A stretch of DNA of 64,000 bases from Clostridium sp. (GTDB lineage: Bacteria; Bacillota; Clostridia; Lachnospirales; Lachnospiraceae), in the NCBI GenBank assembly GCA_004554205.1, contig SFNH01000001.1, forward strand, positions 8,860 to 72,859, given 5' to 3'. Below the pieces are notes generated by a model. That model worked only from the letters and a program-made list of their open reading frames with translations, was not told the DNA's origin and did no database searches. Position numbers and translations under genes: made by a program. Positions within the stretch are counted from its first letter, which is position 1. Each line of letters opens with the position of its first letter. Positions 50,691 to 59,845 of this stretch are shown here, piece after piece.

Positions 50691-53561
50691 ATGAGCAGGA
50701 GAATTTACAGGAGACTTTTAGCAGGCGTGCTTGCGACTGCCCTGGGGATAGCGGGAATGCCGTTTTCCGCGAATGCGGCGGCCGCGGCGCTGCCTGATGC
50801 CCTTGCCGCGACGCCGTCAGATGCGTTCGCCGCGACGCCGTCGAGCGCAGATGAGGAGATGGAGCTTTTGCTCACTGACGGGAACGAAGCAGAGCTTTTA
50901 ACCGGCGATGAGCAGGGAAATCAGCTCGCTGATCTCGAATCGCGCTACGGCGAGTATGTAGGCACCTGGGAGGAACTCTGGGACGGGGAATATCCTGTGA
51001 TGGGAGCTCTTGATGACGACTTTGCTCCAAAAGCCGGGATCTCCGGAAACTCCAGCTCTTTATCCCGCCTTGCCCGTGCCGCAGCTCTGCCGGCACGCTA
51101 CTCGAGCGTGGAGGAGGGTTTTGTACCCGAGATTCGCGATCAGGGAAGCCTGGGGCTCTGCTGGTCGTTTGGGACCTGCGCGGCCGCGGAGATCAATCTG
51201 ATTAAGAAGAATCTTGCAGATACAGACATTGATTTAAGCGAGATTGCAAACGCGTACTTTGCGTTCCACCATCCCGCGGATAAGTACAATAATACCCTGG
51301 GAGACACTTCCTCGTTTCGGTCGCCGGAACACTATCTGACCAGCGGCGGTAATGAATGGATCAGTTCGTTTCAGCTCTCGGCTCATCTGGGGCTGACTCA
51401 GGAGATTGACGGTATGTATGCGGAAGCGTCAGCTCATCGTGATAGTTTTGCCATTGATAAGTCTCACGCATATGACGAAAACGCGGCTGAGCTTATTTCC
51501 TTCAGGAGCTTGAGCACCGCGCCCGCAGGCCGCAACGCGGTCAAGCAGGCAATCCTGGACAATGGGGCCGTTACCATGGGCTACGTCGAGTCATCCCGTC
51601 GGCATTTTCTCAGAGATGTAACGGAGGAGAGCGGTGAAAAGAAGCGCTATAACTATTATTATAATTATGATGGGACCGCAGCTTACGGAGGAAATCATAT
51701 CGTAACCATCGTGGGCTGGGATGATACGATCCCAAAGGAGCTTTTCGGGGCTGACGGGGACGGAAGACCGCGCCCGCAAAATGACGGCGCGTGGCTTGTC
51801 AGAAACAGTTGGGGTACGAAAACGACATCGGGCGGATATTTCTGGGATGGATATTTCTGGATGAGCTATGAACAGGCGAATAATGTGATATATTCTTTCG
51901 GAACATTTGAGTATGATGAGCCCGGACGATATGAGGACACCTATTTCTACGACGGCACGATGAGCTTAAACGAAGTTTTAATGATCGGATCCGGGATGTC
52001 CGTGGCAAATATTTACTGCGTTAGCAGCGACGAACCTCAGACTATTGACGCTGTCAATGTGATAATGTTCTCTGAGGACAACGATTTTAAGGTGGATGTC
52101 TACGCAAGCAGAGATAGAATGAATGATCCCACGGATGGATATCTTGCTGCCAGTCAGGTATCTCAGACAGCCGAGATGGGGGTATATACAATTCCGCTTG
52201 AATCACCTGCGGTAGTCATGCCGGGAGGCTCGTTCTCCGTGGTTGTGACAAATACAGGCTCCAACACGATAGAGTATGCGTGTGAGGAGACCTCGGTGAC
52301 CGGGGGCGCCATAGAAACAGTGAATGGTTCCGCAGCGCCCGGTCAAAGCTTTATGTACCGCAACGACAGCTTTACTGATCTGTATGACACGGAGAATCCC
52401 TTGACAGCCAGAATCAAGGCGTACGCGAATCCGATCGAGAGACCTGTCGCAAATATTTCTGTCGCGGATATGCGAATCAAACGGGGGGAGACTGCCATGG
52501 CGCGGCCTGTCATTACTCCGGCTGATTATGACACGAGGATTGGTTTTATCTGGGAGTCGGATAATAAGAATATCGCGTCTGTCGACCGAAATGGAAATGT
52601 AAAGGGCGTGGCGGCCGGGAGCACGACGATCAGATGTACGGCTCTGTCGGGAGCCTCAACGACATTTCATGTCACTGTCTATGCAAGCAGCGGGGGCGGC
52701 GGCTCATCAGGTGGCGGCGGTTCGTCAGGGGGCGGCGGTTCCTCAGGTGGCGGCGGCTCCTCAGGGGGCGGCGGCTCCTCAGGAGGCGGCGGTTCGTCAG
52801 CAGGCGGCGGACCGGGCGCTGCGGGCGCGGCAACAGGACAGACTCAGACCCAGGCGGGCGCCGGAACATGGGAAGCTTCCGGCACAGGTTGGCGGTACAG
52901 GTTTAAGGACTCCGATTCCTATGCGGTCAATCAGTGGGTGCAGATACCGGCAGGCGGGGAGATGAAGTGGTACTATTTTGACATGGATGGCAATATGGCT
53001 AAGGGCTGGTACACCGACCCGAAGTCGGGAAAGCGCTACCATTTATCCGAGACATCGGACGGCGCGGGAGGAACTATGGATACGGGCTGGATCGACGACA
53101 ACGGCACATGGTACTTCGCGGACATGATAAACGGAAATATTCTCGTGAATACCACATCGCCGGACGGATATGTGCTGGACGCGGCCGGAAAGTGGACGGG
53201 AGAGACAAAATCTGCCCGGGTCAACGACTGGATAAACCTAAACGGCGACGGCAAAACCGTGGCGTTTGCCCTTTCTAGCAATCCCTCGACGGGATACGCG
53301 TGGGATACCGCGGTATCGGATCCTGAGATAATAAGGTCGGTTGGCGAAAAGTATGTAAACCCGTCTTTGGGCACGGCGCTCGCCGGCGCCGCCGGCACTC
53401 TCCGCGGGTATTTTGAGGCGGCGGGAAAGCCGGGCACGGCAGTCATCACAATGCAGTACAGACGATCGGAGGGCGCTCCCGCACAGACGCGCACAATCAC
53501 CGTCACAAGCGACGGCAGCCGGCTTACGGTTTCGGATTCGTCTGTCTTAGACGGCATATAA
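50691..53561 (+). CDS. Secreted papain-family protease with lectin-like, Ig-like, wall-binding and chagasin-like domains
   Basis: 956 aa. Signal peptide (cleavage after FSANA, about residue 29); low-complexity pro-region; C1A peptidase at about 136-400 with oxyanion Gln151 and Cys157 (QGSLGLCWSFG), His336 (GGNHIVTIVGWDD) and Asn372 (VRNSWGT); lectin-like domain at about 405-580; Ig-like (BIG2) domain at about 585-665; six GGGGSS repeats (668-703); choline-binding-type repeats (YYFDMDGNMAKGW, GWIDDNGTWYFA) at about 735-835; and a last domain at 837-945 with NPSTGYAW (864-871), GYFEAAGKPGTAVITMQYRR. The last matches chagasin/I42 inhibitors of this very protease class. Probably wall-attached; co-transcribed with an acyltransferase. 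Confidence 0.88.
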   Translation: MSRRIYRRLLAGVLATALGIAGMPFSANAAAAALPDALAATPSDAFAATPSSADEEMELLLTDGNEAELLTGDEQGNQLADLESRYGEYVGTWEELWDGEYPVMGALDDDFAPKAGISGNSSSLSRLARAAALPARYSSVEEGFVPEIRDQGSLGLCWSFGTCAAAEINLIKKNLADTDIDLSEIANAYFAFHHPADKYNNTLGDTSSFRSPEHYLTSGGNEWISSFQLSAHLGLTQEIDGMYAEASAHRDSFAIDKSHAYDENAAELISFRSLSTAPAGRNAVKQAILDNGAVTMGYVESSRRHFLRDVTEESGEKKRYNYYYNYDGTAAYGGNHIVTIVGWDDTIPKELFGADGDGRPRPQNDGAWLVRNSWGTKTTSGGYFWDGYFWMSYEQANNVIYSFGTFEYDEPGRYEDTYFYDGTMSLNEVLMIGSGMSVANIYCVSSDEPQTIDAVNVIMFSEDNDFKVDVYASRDRMNDPTDGYLAASQVSQTAEMGVYTIPLESPAVVMPGGSFSVVVTNTGSNTIEYACEETSVTGGAIETVNGSAAPGQSFMYRNDSFTDLYDTENPLTARIKAYANPIERPVANISVADMRIKRGETAMARPVITPADYDTRIGFIWESDNKNIASVDRNGNVKGVAAGSTTIRCTALSGASTTFHVTVYASSGGGGSSGGGGSSGGGGSSGGGGSSGGGGSSGGGGSSAGGGPGAAGAATGQTQTQAGAGTWEASGTGWRYRFKDSDSYAVNQWVQIPAGGEMKWYYFDMDGNMAKGWYTDPKSGKRYHLSETSDGAGGTMDTGWIDDNGTWYFADMINGNILVNTTSPDGYVLDAAGKWTGETKSARVNDWINLNGDGKTVAFALSSNPSTGYAWDTAVSDPEIIRSVGEKYVNPSLGTALAGAAGTLRGYFEAAGKPGTAVITMQYRRSEGAPAQTRTITVTSDGSRLTVSDSSVLDGI
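52692..52799 (+). repeat. Six 18-bp tandem repeats encoding GGGGSS
   Basis: Six in-frame 18-bp units within the protease gene, differing only at third positions. They encode a flexible linker between the Ig-like and wall-binding parts. Unit gain or loss would keep the frame. Confidence 0.95.
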
Positions 53562-53586
53562 GTTAAAAGAGAGGAGGACCGGGAGT

Positions 53587-54645
53587 ATGACTGAGAAGCA
53601 GTTTCGTGGAAAAGTCACCTGGTTCTCCTTTGCTTTCAGCCTGCTTGTGATCTGGGTACATTCCTATAATGCGGAGCTGTTTTTGGGAATGTCTGATCAG
53701 ATGGCGGCTGTTTACCGCGCGGAGCATTTTTTGGGCGACGTGCTGGGACAGCTCGCGGTTCCGGGATTTTTTATGATATCGGGGTATCTGTTTTACCGGG
53801 ATTTTGAGTGGTCGAAATTAAAAGGGAAGTGGAAACGGCGGATCAAGAGTGTGCTCGTGCCGTTCATTCTGTGGAATTTTCTCTACTATCTGGGCTATGT
53901 GATCGCGAGCCGCCTTCCGTGGATGACGGAGATCGTGGGGAAGGGCGTCGTGCCCTTCAGCCTGTCCGCGGCGGTGGATGCGGTCCTCCATTACACCTAC
54001 AATTATGTGTTCTGGTATCTGCGTCAGTTGATCCTTCTGATCCTGCTCGCGCCGGCGCTCTACCCGATTCTGCGGCGCAGGGTGAGCCGCGTGGCCTTTT
54101 TGGCGTTTTTGTGGGGGCTTATGGCGGCAGATATCAATATTCCCCTCGTAAATATCGACGCGCTGATCTATTACTCCGCGGCGGCATCCCTGGCGCTTAA
54201 AGCCGCCCTGCCGGGCCGTGAGGGAAAAGCTGTCCGCGCGCCCGCAGCGGAGCGCGGGTGGAGCCGGAGGGGGGCCTTCCTCGGCGCCGCGCTTTTGAGC
54301 GTCTCTGCGGCAGGCTATGTGCTCGGGCTTCGCGCGGCCTTTGTGCCCGGCTTTGTGCTCTGCCGCCTGTGTGCCGTGGCGGGGCTGTGGCTTATCGTGC
54401 CCGGGGAGAAGCTTCCCCAGCCGGGGGAGTTTGTGCGCCACAACTTTTTCCTCTACGCGATTCATTTTGCCGTTGTCCGACTGATCAATAAGACGGCGGC
54501 GAGGCTTTTTCATCTTTCAGGCTGGGCGCCGCTCGTGCTGTTCTTCCTCATGCCGGTGGCTGCGGCGGCGGTGAGCTTTGTTCTCGGAAAATTTCTGCGC
54601 CGCTTCGCGCCGCGAAGCTGGAAGCTTTTAAACGGCGGGCGGTAA
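53587..54645 (+). CDS. Membrane acyltransferase (Acyltransferase_3 family)
   Basis: 352 aa with about ten membrane helices. N-terminal VTWFSFAFSLLVIWVHSYN holds the conserved His of the family, and GFFMISGYLFYRDFEW is the second signature (P-x-F-F-x-x-S-G-Y-L). Members O-acetylate or acylate surface polysaccharides and wall polymers. Starts 25 bp after the protease gene behind GAGGAGG, so probably the same operon. Confidence 0.88.
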   Translation: MTEKQFRGKVTWFSFAFSLLVIWVHSYNAELFLGMSDQMAAVYRAEHFLGDVLGQLAVPGFFMISGYLFYRDFEWSKLKGKWKRRIKSVLVPFILWNFLYYLGYVIASRLPWMTEIVGKGVVPFSLSAAVDAVLHYTYNYVFWYLRQLILLILLAPALYPILRRRVSRVAFLAFLWGLMAADINIPLVNIDALIYYSAAASLALKAALPGREGKAVRAPAAERGWSRRGAFLGAALLSVSAAGYVLGLRAAFVPGFVLCRLCAVAGLWLIVPGEKLPQPGEFVRHNFFLYAIHFAVVRLINKTAARLFHLSGWAPLVLFFLMPVAAAAVSFVLGKFLRRFAPRSWKLLNGGR

Positions 54646-54652
54646 GGTGAAC

Positions 54653-55234
54653 TTATTTCCCCAGCAGGCACGCGGCGGCGCCCATGACCGCCTTGTCCGC
54701 CATCTCCGCGAGTGTCTTCTTCGGCAGGGACTTCCCGGAATCGAGCCACTGCTTTAACATCCCGATCAGGCCGTACGTCACAAACTCAAAAAAGCTCTCG
54801 GTAATCTCGTCATTACGGACGGGGAAGAGCGACTGGATGATCTCATTCCCATTCTCGTGGATCAGTTTGTGGAAGCGGTTTAAAAAGTCCACGGAGGCGT
54901 TGTTTTCAAAGAGTACCTTGCAGATCGTGGTATTCTCCGCGATGTAGTCGATGACCGGGTTCATCACGGGGAGCAGCGTATCGCGCCGGAAGGAATGGCG
55001 GTAGCTGTGGATCATTTCCTGAAAATCATTCAGCACATCCTCCTCGATATCCTCCAGAAGATGATAGGTGTCCGTGTAGTGCAGATAGAAGGTACCCCGG
55101 TTTAAATCAGCGCGATCCGTGATATCCTTCACGGAAATATTCTTGAATTCTTTTTCCTGCATCAATGTGACCAGGCTGTCCTTCAACAGCTTTTGTGTGC
55201 GCCGGACGCGCCGATCCTGCTTTTGATCTTCCAT
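54653..55234 (-). CDS. TetR/AcrR-family regulator
   Basis: 193 aa. N-terminal HTH: RTQKLLKDSLVTLMQEKEFKNISVKDITDRADLNRGTFYLHY (core ADLNRGTFYLHYTD). The C-terminal part resembles the TetR_C_33/DhaS-type ligand domain (FFEFVTYGLIGMLKQWLDSG). Divergent from the MMPL exporter gene, which it most likely represses. Confidence 0.92.
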   Translation of the reverse strand: MEDQKQDRRVRRTQKLLKDSLVTLMQEKEFKNISVKDITDRADLNRGTFYLHYTDTYHLLEDIEEDVLNDFQEMIHSYRHSFRRDTLLPVMNPVIDYIAENTTICKVLFENNASVDFLNRFHKLIHENGNEIIQSLFPVRNDEITESFFEFVTYGLIGMLKQWLDSGKSLPKKTLAEMADKAVMGAAACLLGK

Positions 55235-55323
55235 AGGAATCCTCCTGTTTTTCTTTTTTTGCCGCTTATGGACAAAACAAAAATATTGTGTTGATTATCC
55301 GGCAGTTCTGAATATATTGATTA

Positions 55324-55379
55324 TTGATATCTGTCTGCACCTGAATTATAATGCACATATGTTGAATAGTCAATATAAT
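55324..55379 (+). promoter_or_regulatory. Promoter and candidate TetR operator upstream of the MMPL gene
   Basis: TTGATA (55324-55329), 17 bp, TATAAT (55347-55352). About ten bases later lies a palindrome, TTGA-ATAG-TCAA (55362-55373), placed to block transcription; it is a candidate TetR site. Confidence 0.55.
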
Positions 55380-55399
55380 GTGTGTTAATGGAGCCGAGT

Positions 55400-57544
55400 A
55401 TGGATAATAAAAACCAGACGATTTTTGATAAAACGGTGCACCTGATCGTCGAGAAGGGAAAGCACATCAAGCGGTTTTTTTACATAGCGACGCTGCTGTG
55501 CGCGGTCTGTTTTCCGTTTGTGGGGGTCAATTATGATCTGAGCAGATACCTGCCGGACTTCGCGCCGACTAAACAGGCGCTTGACGTCATGGAGGATGAG
55601 TTCGGATACCCCGGGACGGCGCGCGTGATGGTGAAGGGCGTATCGTTACAGGAGGCGAAGGCGCTGCGCCAGCGGATCGCGGATGTTGACGGGGTGGATC
55701 TGGTCGTGGGCGCGGATCTCGCTACCAACGTCTACATGGGAGACGCTTTTCTCTCCAACGAGCTGACGGATGAGTTCTATAAGGATGGGAACGCGGTGAT
55801 GGAGATCATCTTTGAGGACGGCGATTCCGACAAGACGACGCACAGGGCCATCGACGAGATTTACAGGATCGTGGGGAAGGATCGCGCCTGCTTTGCCGGG
55901 AGCGCGGTGTCGAGCAAGGAGCGTGAGGCCTCCATCACCAGGGAGATCGCCATTGCCATCATGCTGGCGCTCGTGATCATCTGGCTGATCCTGACGCTGA
56001 CGACCACCTCCTGGCTGGAACCGTTTTTGTTCCTGTTTGTGATGATCGTGGCGATCCTCCTCAATATGGGTTCCAATATCATATTCGGGAGAATTTCATT
56101 TTTTACCTTTTCCACGGCTGCGATTTTACAGCTTGCGGTATCCATGGACTACTCGATCTTTTTGTTGCACACGTTCAACAGCTACAAAAAGCAGGGTCTG
56201 GAGCCAAAAACCGCCATGGAGGCGGCACTTGGGGAGGCGTGCAGCTCGATCCTCGCAAGCGGCGCGACAACGATCGTCGGATTCATCGTGATCGCCTTCA
56301 TGCGGTTTACGATCGGTAGGGACGTCGGCTTTGTGCTGACGAAAGGGATCCTGTGCAGTCTGGCAGCGGTGCTCTTTTTGATGCCGACTCTGATTTTGGA
56401 ATTTGATGAGAAGATAGAAAAGACGGCGCACCGCCCCTTCATTCCGTCCTTTGACAGGTTTGCGAAGTTTATGTACCGGATTCGCCATGTGGTGTTCGTC
56501 TTTGCCATGGTGGCGGCAGTGCCCTGTTACTTCGGACAGGGAATGAACCATTTTATGTACGGGGACAATGCCATCGGTGCAAGCCCCGGCACGCGGGTAT
56601 ATGAGGACACAAAGGAGATCGACGAAGCATTCGGCAAGTCCAACCTCGTGATCGCGCTTGTGCCGAACGGTTCGGTGGCGCGGGAGCGGGAGCTGACAAC
56701 GGCGATCGAGGATCTGGATTATGTCAACTACGCATTGTCCATGGCGGGAACCATTCCCGAGGGGATACCGGAGAGCTTTCTCCCGAAGGCGGTGAAGGAT
56801 CAGCTTAGAACCGAGCATTACGCGCGGCTTATGATCTCCGTGAACTCGGAGCAGGAGAGCGACTACGCATTTTCCTGCAGTGAGGAGCTTGAGCGGGTGA
56901 TAAAGTCCTACTATCCTGAAAATTCCTACATGATCGGGATGACCTCGACCACCATGGATATCCGGGATATCCTGACAGACGACTACAACAAGGTATCGCT
57001 CTTATCCTTAGCGGGCGTGGCGCTTGTGGTAATGCTTACATTCCACTCGATCCTCGTTCCGATCCTTGTGATCATCCCCATCGAGGTGGCGATCTACTTA
57101 AATATGACGCTGCCCTATATCATGGGAGAAAACATGATCTATATCGGCTACATTATCGTGAGCTGTCTGCAGCTCGGCGCGACCATCGACTACTCGATCC
57201 TGATGACGAACAATTATCTGGGATTCAGAAAGACCTGCGACAAGCGGGAGGCACAGATCAAGGCGATTTCCAAGAGCACGCTGTCCATCCTCACATCCGG
57301 CGGGATTCTGACGGTCGTGGGATATCTGCTCTGCTTTACCTCGTCAATCCAGGCGATCTCCCAGGTGGGGCGGCTGGTGGGGCGAGGCGCGATCCTCAGC
57401 ATGGTGCTGGTCCTCTCGCTGCTTCCGGCATTGCTGACCGTGTTCGATAAACAGATAGAGAGGCAGCAGCAGAGGGCGCAGGCGCGAAGGAACAGGCGCG
57501 GCAGACAAAAAGACACACCGCGGGTTAAGGAGGAGAGTATATGA
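55400..57544 (+). CDS. MMPL-family RND transporter
   Basis: 714 aa. Two repeats, each with a large external loop and a membrane bundle, about 12 helices in total. FSTAAILQLAVSMDYSIFLLHTF and the repeated SCLQLGATIDYSILMTNNYL carry the D-Y proton-relay motif of MMPL proteins (AVSMDYSIF, GATIDYSIL). Likely exports lipids or hydrophobic compounds using the proton gradient. The ATG at 55400 is preferred to a GTG at 55382 (GGAG, 6-7 bp). Overlaps the next gene by 4 bp. Confidence 0.92.
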   Translation: MDNKNQTIFDKTVHLIVEKGKHIKRFFYIATLLCAVCFPFVGVNYDLSRYLPDFAPTKQALDVMEDEFGYPGTARVMVKGVSLQEAKALRQRIADVDGVDLVVGADLATNVYMGDAFLSNELTDEFYKDGNAVMEIIFEDGDSDKTTHRAIDEIYRIVGKDRACFAGSAVSSKEREASITREIAIAIMLALVIIWLILTLTTTSWLEPFLFLFVMIVAILLNMGSNIIFGRISFFTFSTAAILQLAVSMDYSIFLLHTFNSYKKQGLEPKTAMEAALGEACSSILASGATTIVGFIVIAFMRFTIGRDVGFVLTKGILCSLAAVLFLMPTLILEFDEKIEKTAHRPFIPSFDRFAKFMYRIRHVVFVFAMVAAVPCYFGQGMNHFMYGDNAIGASPGTRVYEDTKEIDEAFGKSNLVIALVPNGSVARERELTTAIEDLDYVNYALSMAGTIPEGIPESFLPKAVKDQLRTEHYARLMISVNSEQESDYAFSCSEELERVIKSYYPENSYMIGMTSTTMDIRDILTDDYNKVSLLSLAGVALVVMLTFHSILVPILVIIPIEVAIYLNMTLPYIMGENMIYIGYIIVSCLQLGATIDYSILMTNNYLGFRKTCDKREAQIKAISKSTLSILTSGGILTVVGYLLCFTSSIQAISQVGRLVGRGAILSMVLVLSLLPALLTVFDKQIERQQQRAQARRNRRGRQKDTPRVKEESI

Positions 57545-59739
57545 GAAGCATGAAGCGATGGGTGGCGTCGGCGCTCGCCGTGATCCTTTGCTGCCGCGTC
57601 AGCATGACGGGGTACGCGCAGGCAGACCCGTATACCTGCGATGAGACGCTGTATCTCACACTTGACAGCGAGGGCAGGATCTCGGAGAGCAGCGTTGTAA
57701 AGCGCTACGAGGTGCATGAGGACGGTCAGATCACCGATTTCGGTACATATGAGTCCGTGGCGAACTTAACCAGCGCCGCGGAGGCGGTCAAAAATGATGA
57801 CGGCAGCGTAAGCTTCCCGGTTCGCGCGGAGGACGGCGCATTCTACTTTGAGGGGAAAACGGCGGTTTTGATGGATCAGCTTCCGTGGACCGTAAAGGTT
57901 CGCTATCTGCTAAACGGCGTGGAGACGCCGCAGGAAAACCTTGCCGGTGAGAAGGGGCTTATCGAGATTTGCGCGGACATAATCCCGAATGAGAATGTTT
58001 CTGAATATTTCAGGAATAACATGGCGCTCACAATGACAACGCTTGTCAATACCGATGACGTCTTAAGCCTGCGCGCGGAAGGGGCGCAGCTCCAGACCGT
58101 CGGAAGCATGAGCGCGGTTGTGTATTTTGCGCTTCCGGGCGAGGAATGCCACTACACGATCGCCATCGGAAGCGACGATTTCACGTTTTCGGGGCTGATC
58201 TTTATGATGGTTCCGCTGACCGTCAAACAGGTTGAGAAGGTCGGTGAGCTAAAGGAGGCGAAGGAGACCCTGGAGTCGTCGAAGGACGCCATAAATGACA
58301 GCATGGACGTCATCCTCAATACAATGGAGCAGATGAGGGCGGGGATCGCCGAGACGTCAAGCGGGCTTCGCGGGCTTGACAACGCGAGGCAGATCATCCA
58401 TGCGGGGAAGGATTCCGTATACGCGCAGGCAGACCAGGCGATTGAACAGCTTGATGCGCTTGCGGAGTCGCTGAAGCCCTTTAAGCAGCATACGGACGAT
58501 GCCGCAGAGGCGCTAGGCGCTATCCGCAACCGGGTAAATGAGCTGACAAGCGACATCAATGAGCTCGAGCCGAAGCTCGGGGATTTAAAGGACACGGTGC
58601 GGTATCTGCGCGACGACATCACGATGATACAGGAGGTCGTGAACAGCCCGCAGGCAGATTACGCCTCCGAGGCGTTCGCGCAGCTGCTTGAAAAGACGAA
58701 GCAGGATCTGATGCGGCTTGCGGCGAGCCAGCAGGCGATGAGCGATTCCATTGCGGGTCTTGGGCTTTTAATGCAGCAGCTTGGGGCGGACGGCGAGAGC
58801 CTTTCCCGGAGCACGGCGCTGCTTGACGGGCTTGATCTTGAATCAGATTATGACGCGGCAAAGATTCAGGAGCTCTTAGCTCTTCTTCAGGAGAATACGG
58901 AGCTTGTAAACGACCTTGAGGGCAGCCCGGCGCGCACAGCCGCGCAGACGCCCAGCGACTGGACGATCCCCGACGCGGCAAAGCCGGCGCTCGGGCAGTT
59001 TATCTACACGGCGGCGGGATTTACCGGAAACACCGGGATCTATACGGATATCGCCGGTATGATCGAGCTGACGCAGCAGATGCTTTTACTGCTTGAGAGC
59101 AAAAAGGGGATAGGGCAATCTGTCGTCCATGAGACGAAGGATCTGCTTGCGACGATCGGAAAGATCAGCGCGGTCGGCGAAGACATCTGCGGCGACATCG
59201 ACAGCCTGAATCAAACGCTTGAGCGCCATCACCCGGGCACGCTTTCGACGCTTGCGGACCTGGGGAAAATGACGGACCGCGCCGCGTCGGGGATCGCCTC
59301 CTTAAGCGCCTTCTTTAAGACCCTGGAGGAACAGGTAAAGTCCGCCGGAGGAAGCTTGAATGAGGGGACGAAGGCGACGTTAAACGGGCTCGCTGACGTG
59401 CTCGACAAGGCGGGAAACGGCTTGGATCAGACGTCTGTCCTGCGCGGCGCCAAGGATACGGTGATCGGCACCATTGACGATAAGTGGGATGAGTTCAGCG
59501 GCGAGAATACCACGATTCTTAACCTTGACCCGGAAGCGAAGCCGGTTTCCCTGACATCCGACAAAAACCCGTCGCCGCGGAGCATGCAGATCGTTATGCG
59601 GACGAAGGAGATCACAAAGGACGATAAGGAGGACGCGGTGAGCGTAGACGAGACGTATCACCCGGAGGGAAATATATTTAAGCGGATCGGGATGATCTTT
59701 AAGAAAATATGGGATGCGGTCTGCTCGATCTTTCAGTAG
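57541..59739 (+). CDS. Secreted coiled-coil protein partner of the MMPL transporter
   Basis: 732 aa. Signal peptide ending GYAQA, an N-terminal beta-rich domain (CDETLYLTLDSEGRISESSVVKRYEV, IAIGSDDFTFSGLIFMMV), then a long helical stretch from about 225 to 640 with heptad pattern, as in YhgE/Pip-like and tape-measure-like envelope proteins. The end is a basic amphipathic helix (KRIGMIFKKIWDAVCSIF). ATGA overlap with the MMPL gene strongly suggests a two-component exporter, the coiled coil perhaps bridging the envelope (inference). No named family recognised. Confidence 0.8.
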   Translation: MRSMKRWVASALAVILCCRVSMTGYAQADPYTCDETLYLTLDSEGRISESSVVKRYEVHEDGQITDFGTYESVANLTSAAEAVKNDDGSVSFPVRAEDGAFYFEGKTAVLMDQLPWTVKVRYLLNGVETPQENLAGEKGLIEICADIIPNENVSEYFRNNMALTMTTLVNTDDVLSLRAEGAQLQTVGSMSAVVYFALPGEECHYTIAIGSDDFTFSGLIFMMVPLTVKQVEKVGELKEAKETLESSKDAINDSMDVILNTMEQMRAGIAETSSGLRGLDNARQIIHAGKDSVYAQADQAIEQLDALAESLKPFKQHTDDAAEALGAIRNRVNELTSDINELEPKLGDLKDTVRYLRDDITMIQEVVNSPQADYASEAFAQLLEKTKQDLMRLAASQQAMSDSIAGLGLLMQQLGADGESLSRSTALLDGLDLESDYDAAKIQELLALLQENTELVNDLEGSPARTAAQTPSDWTIPDAAKPALGQFIYTAAGFTGNTGIYTDIAGMIELTQQMLLLLESKKGIGQSVVHETKDLLATIGKISAVGEDICGDIDSLNQTLERHHPGTLSTLADLGKMTDRAASGIASLSAFFKTLEEQVKSAGGSLNEGTKATLNGLADVLDKAGNGLDQTSVLRGAKDTVIGTIDDKWDEFSGENTTILNLDPEAKPVSLTSDKNPSPRSMQIVMRTKEITKDDKEDAVSVDETYHPEGNIFKRIGMIFKKIWDAVCSIFQ

Positions 59740-59762
59740 GGCAGAAAGTACAGTGTCGCTGA

Positions 59763-59798
59763 AATCCTGCGGAAAATACTTTATTTTTCCGCAGGATT
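59763..59798 (+). terminator. Terminator between the MMPL-partner gene and gltX
   Basis: A perfect 14-bp stem (59763-59776 with 59785-59798) around an 8-nt loop. TATAAT at 59803-59808 just beyond may be the gltX -10 box. Confidence 0.75.
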
Positions 59799-59845
59799 CG
59801 TTTATAATCGAAAAAGACCATTACATCTAAGGAGATTTATAAGAC

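Noticed and set aside
52692..52799. CRISPR array
   Set aside because: Units are contiguous and coding, with no spacers; no cas genes anywhere in the window. The short repeats at 20561 and the right edge fail for the same reason.
52634..52965. Arg- and Ala-rich frames over the GGGGSS repeat
   Set aside because: Alternative-frame readings of the 18-bp tandem repeat inside the protease gene.
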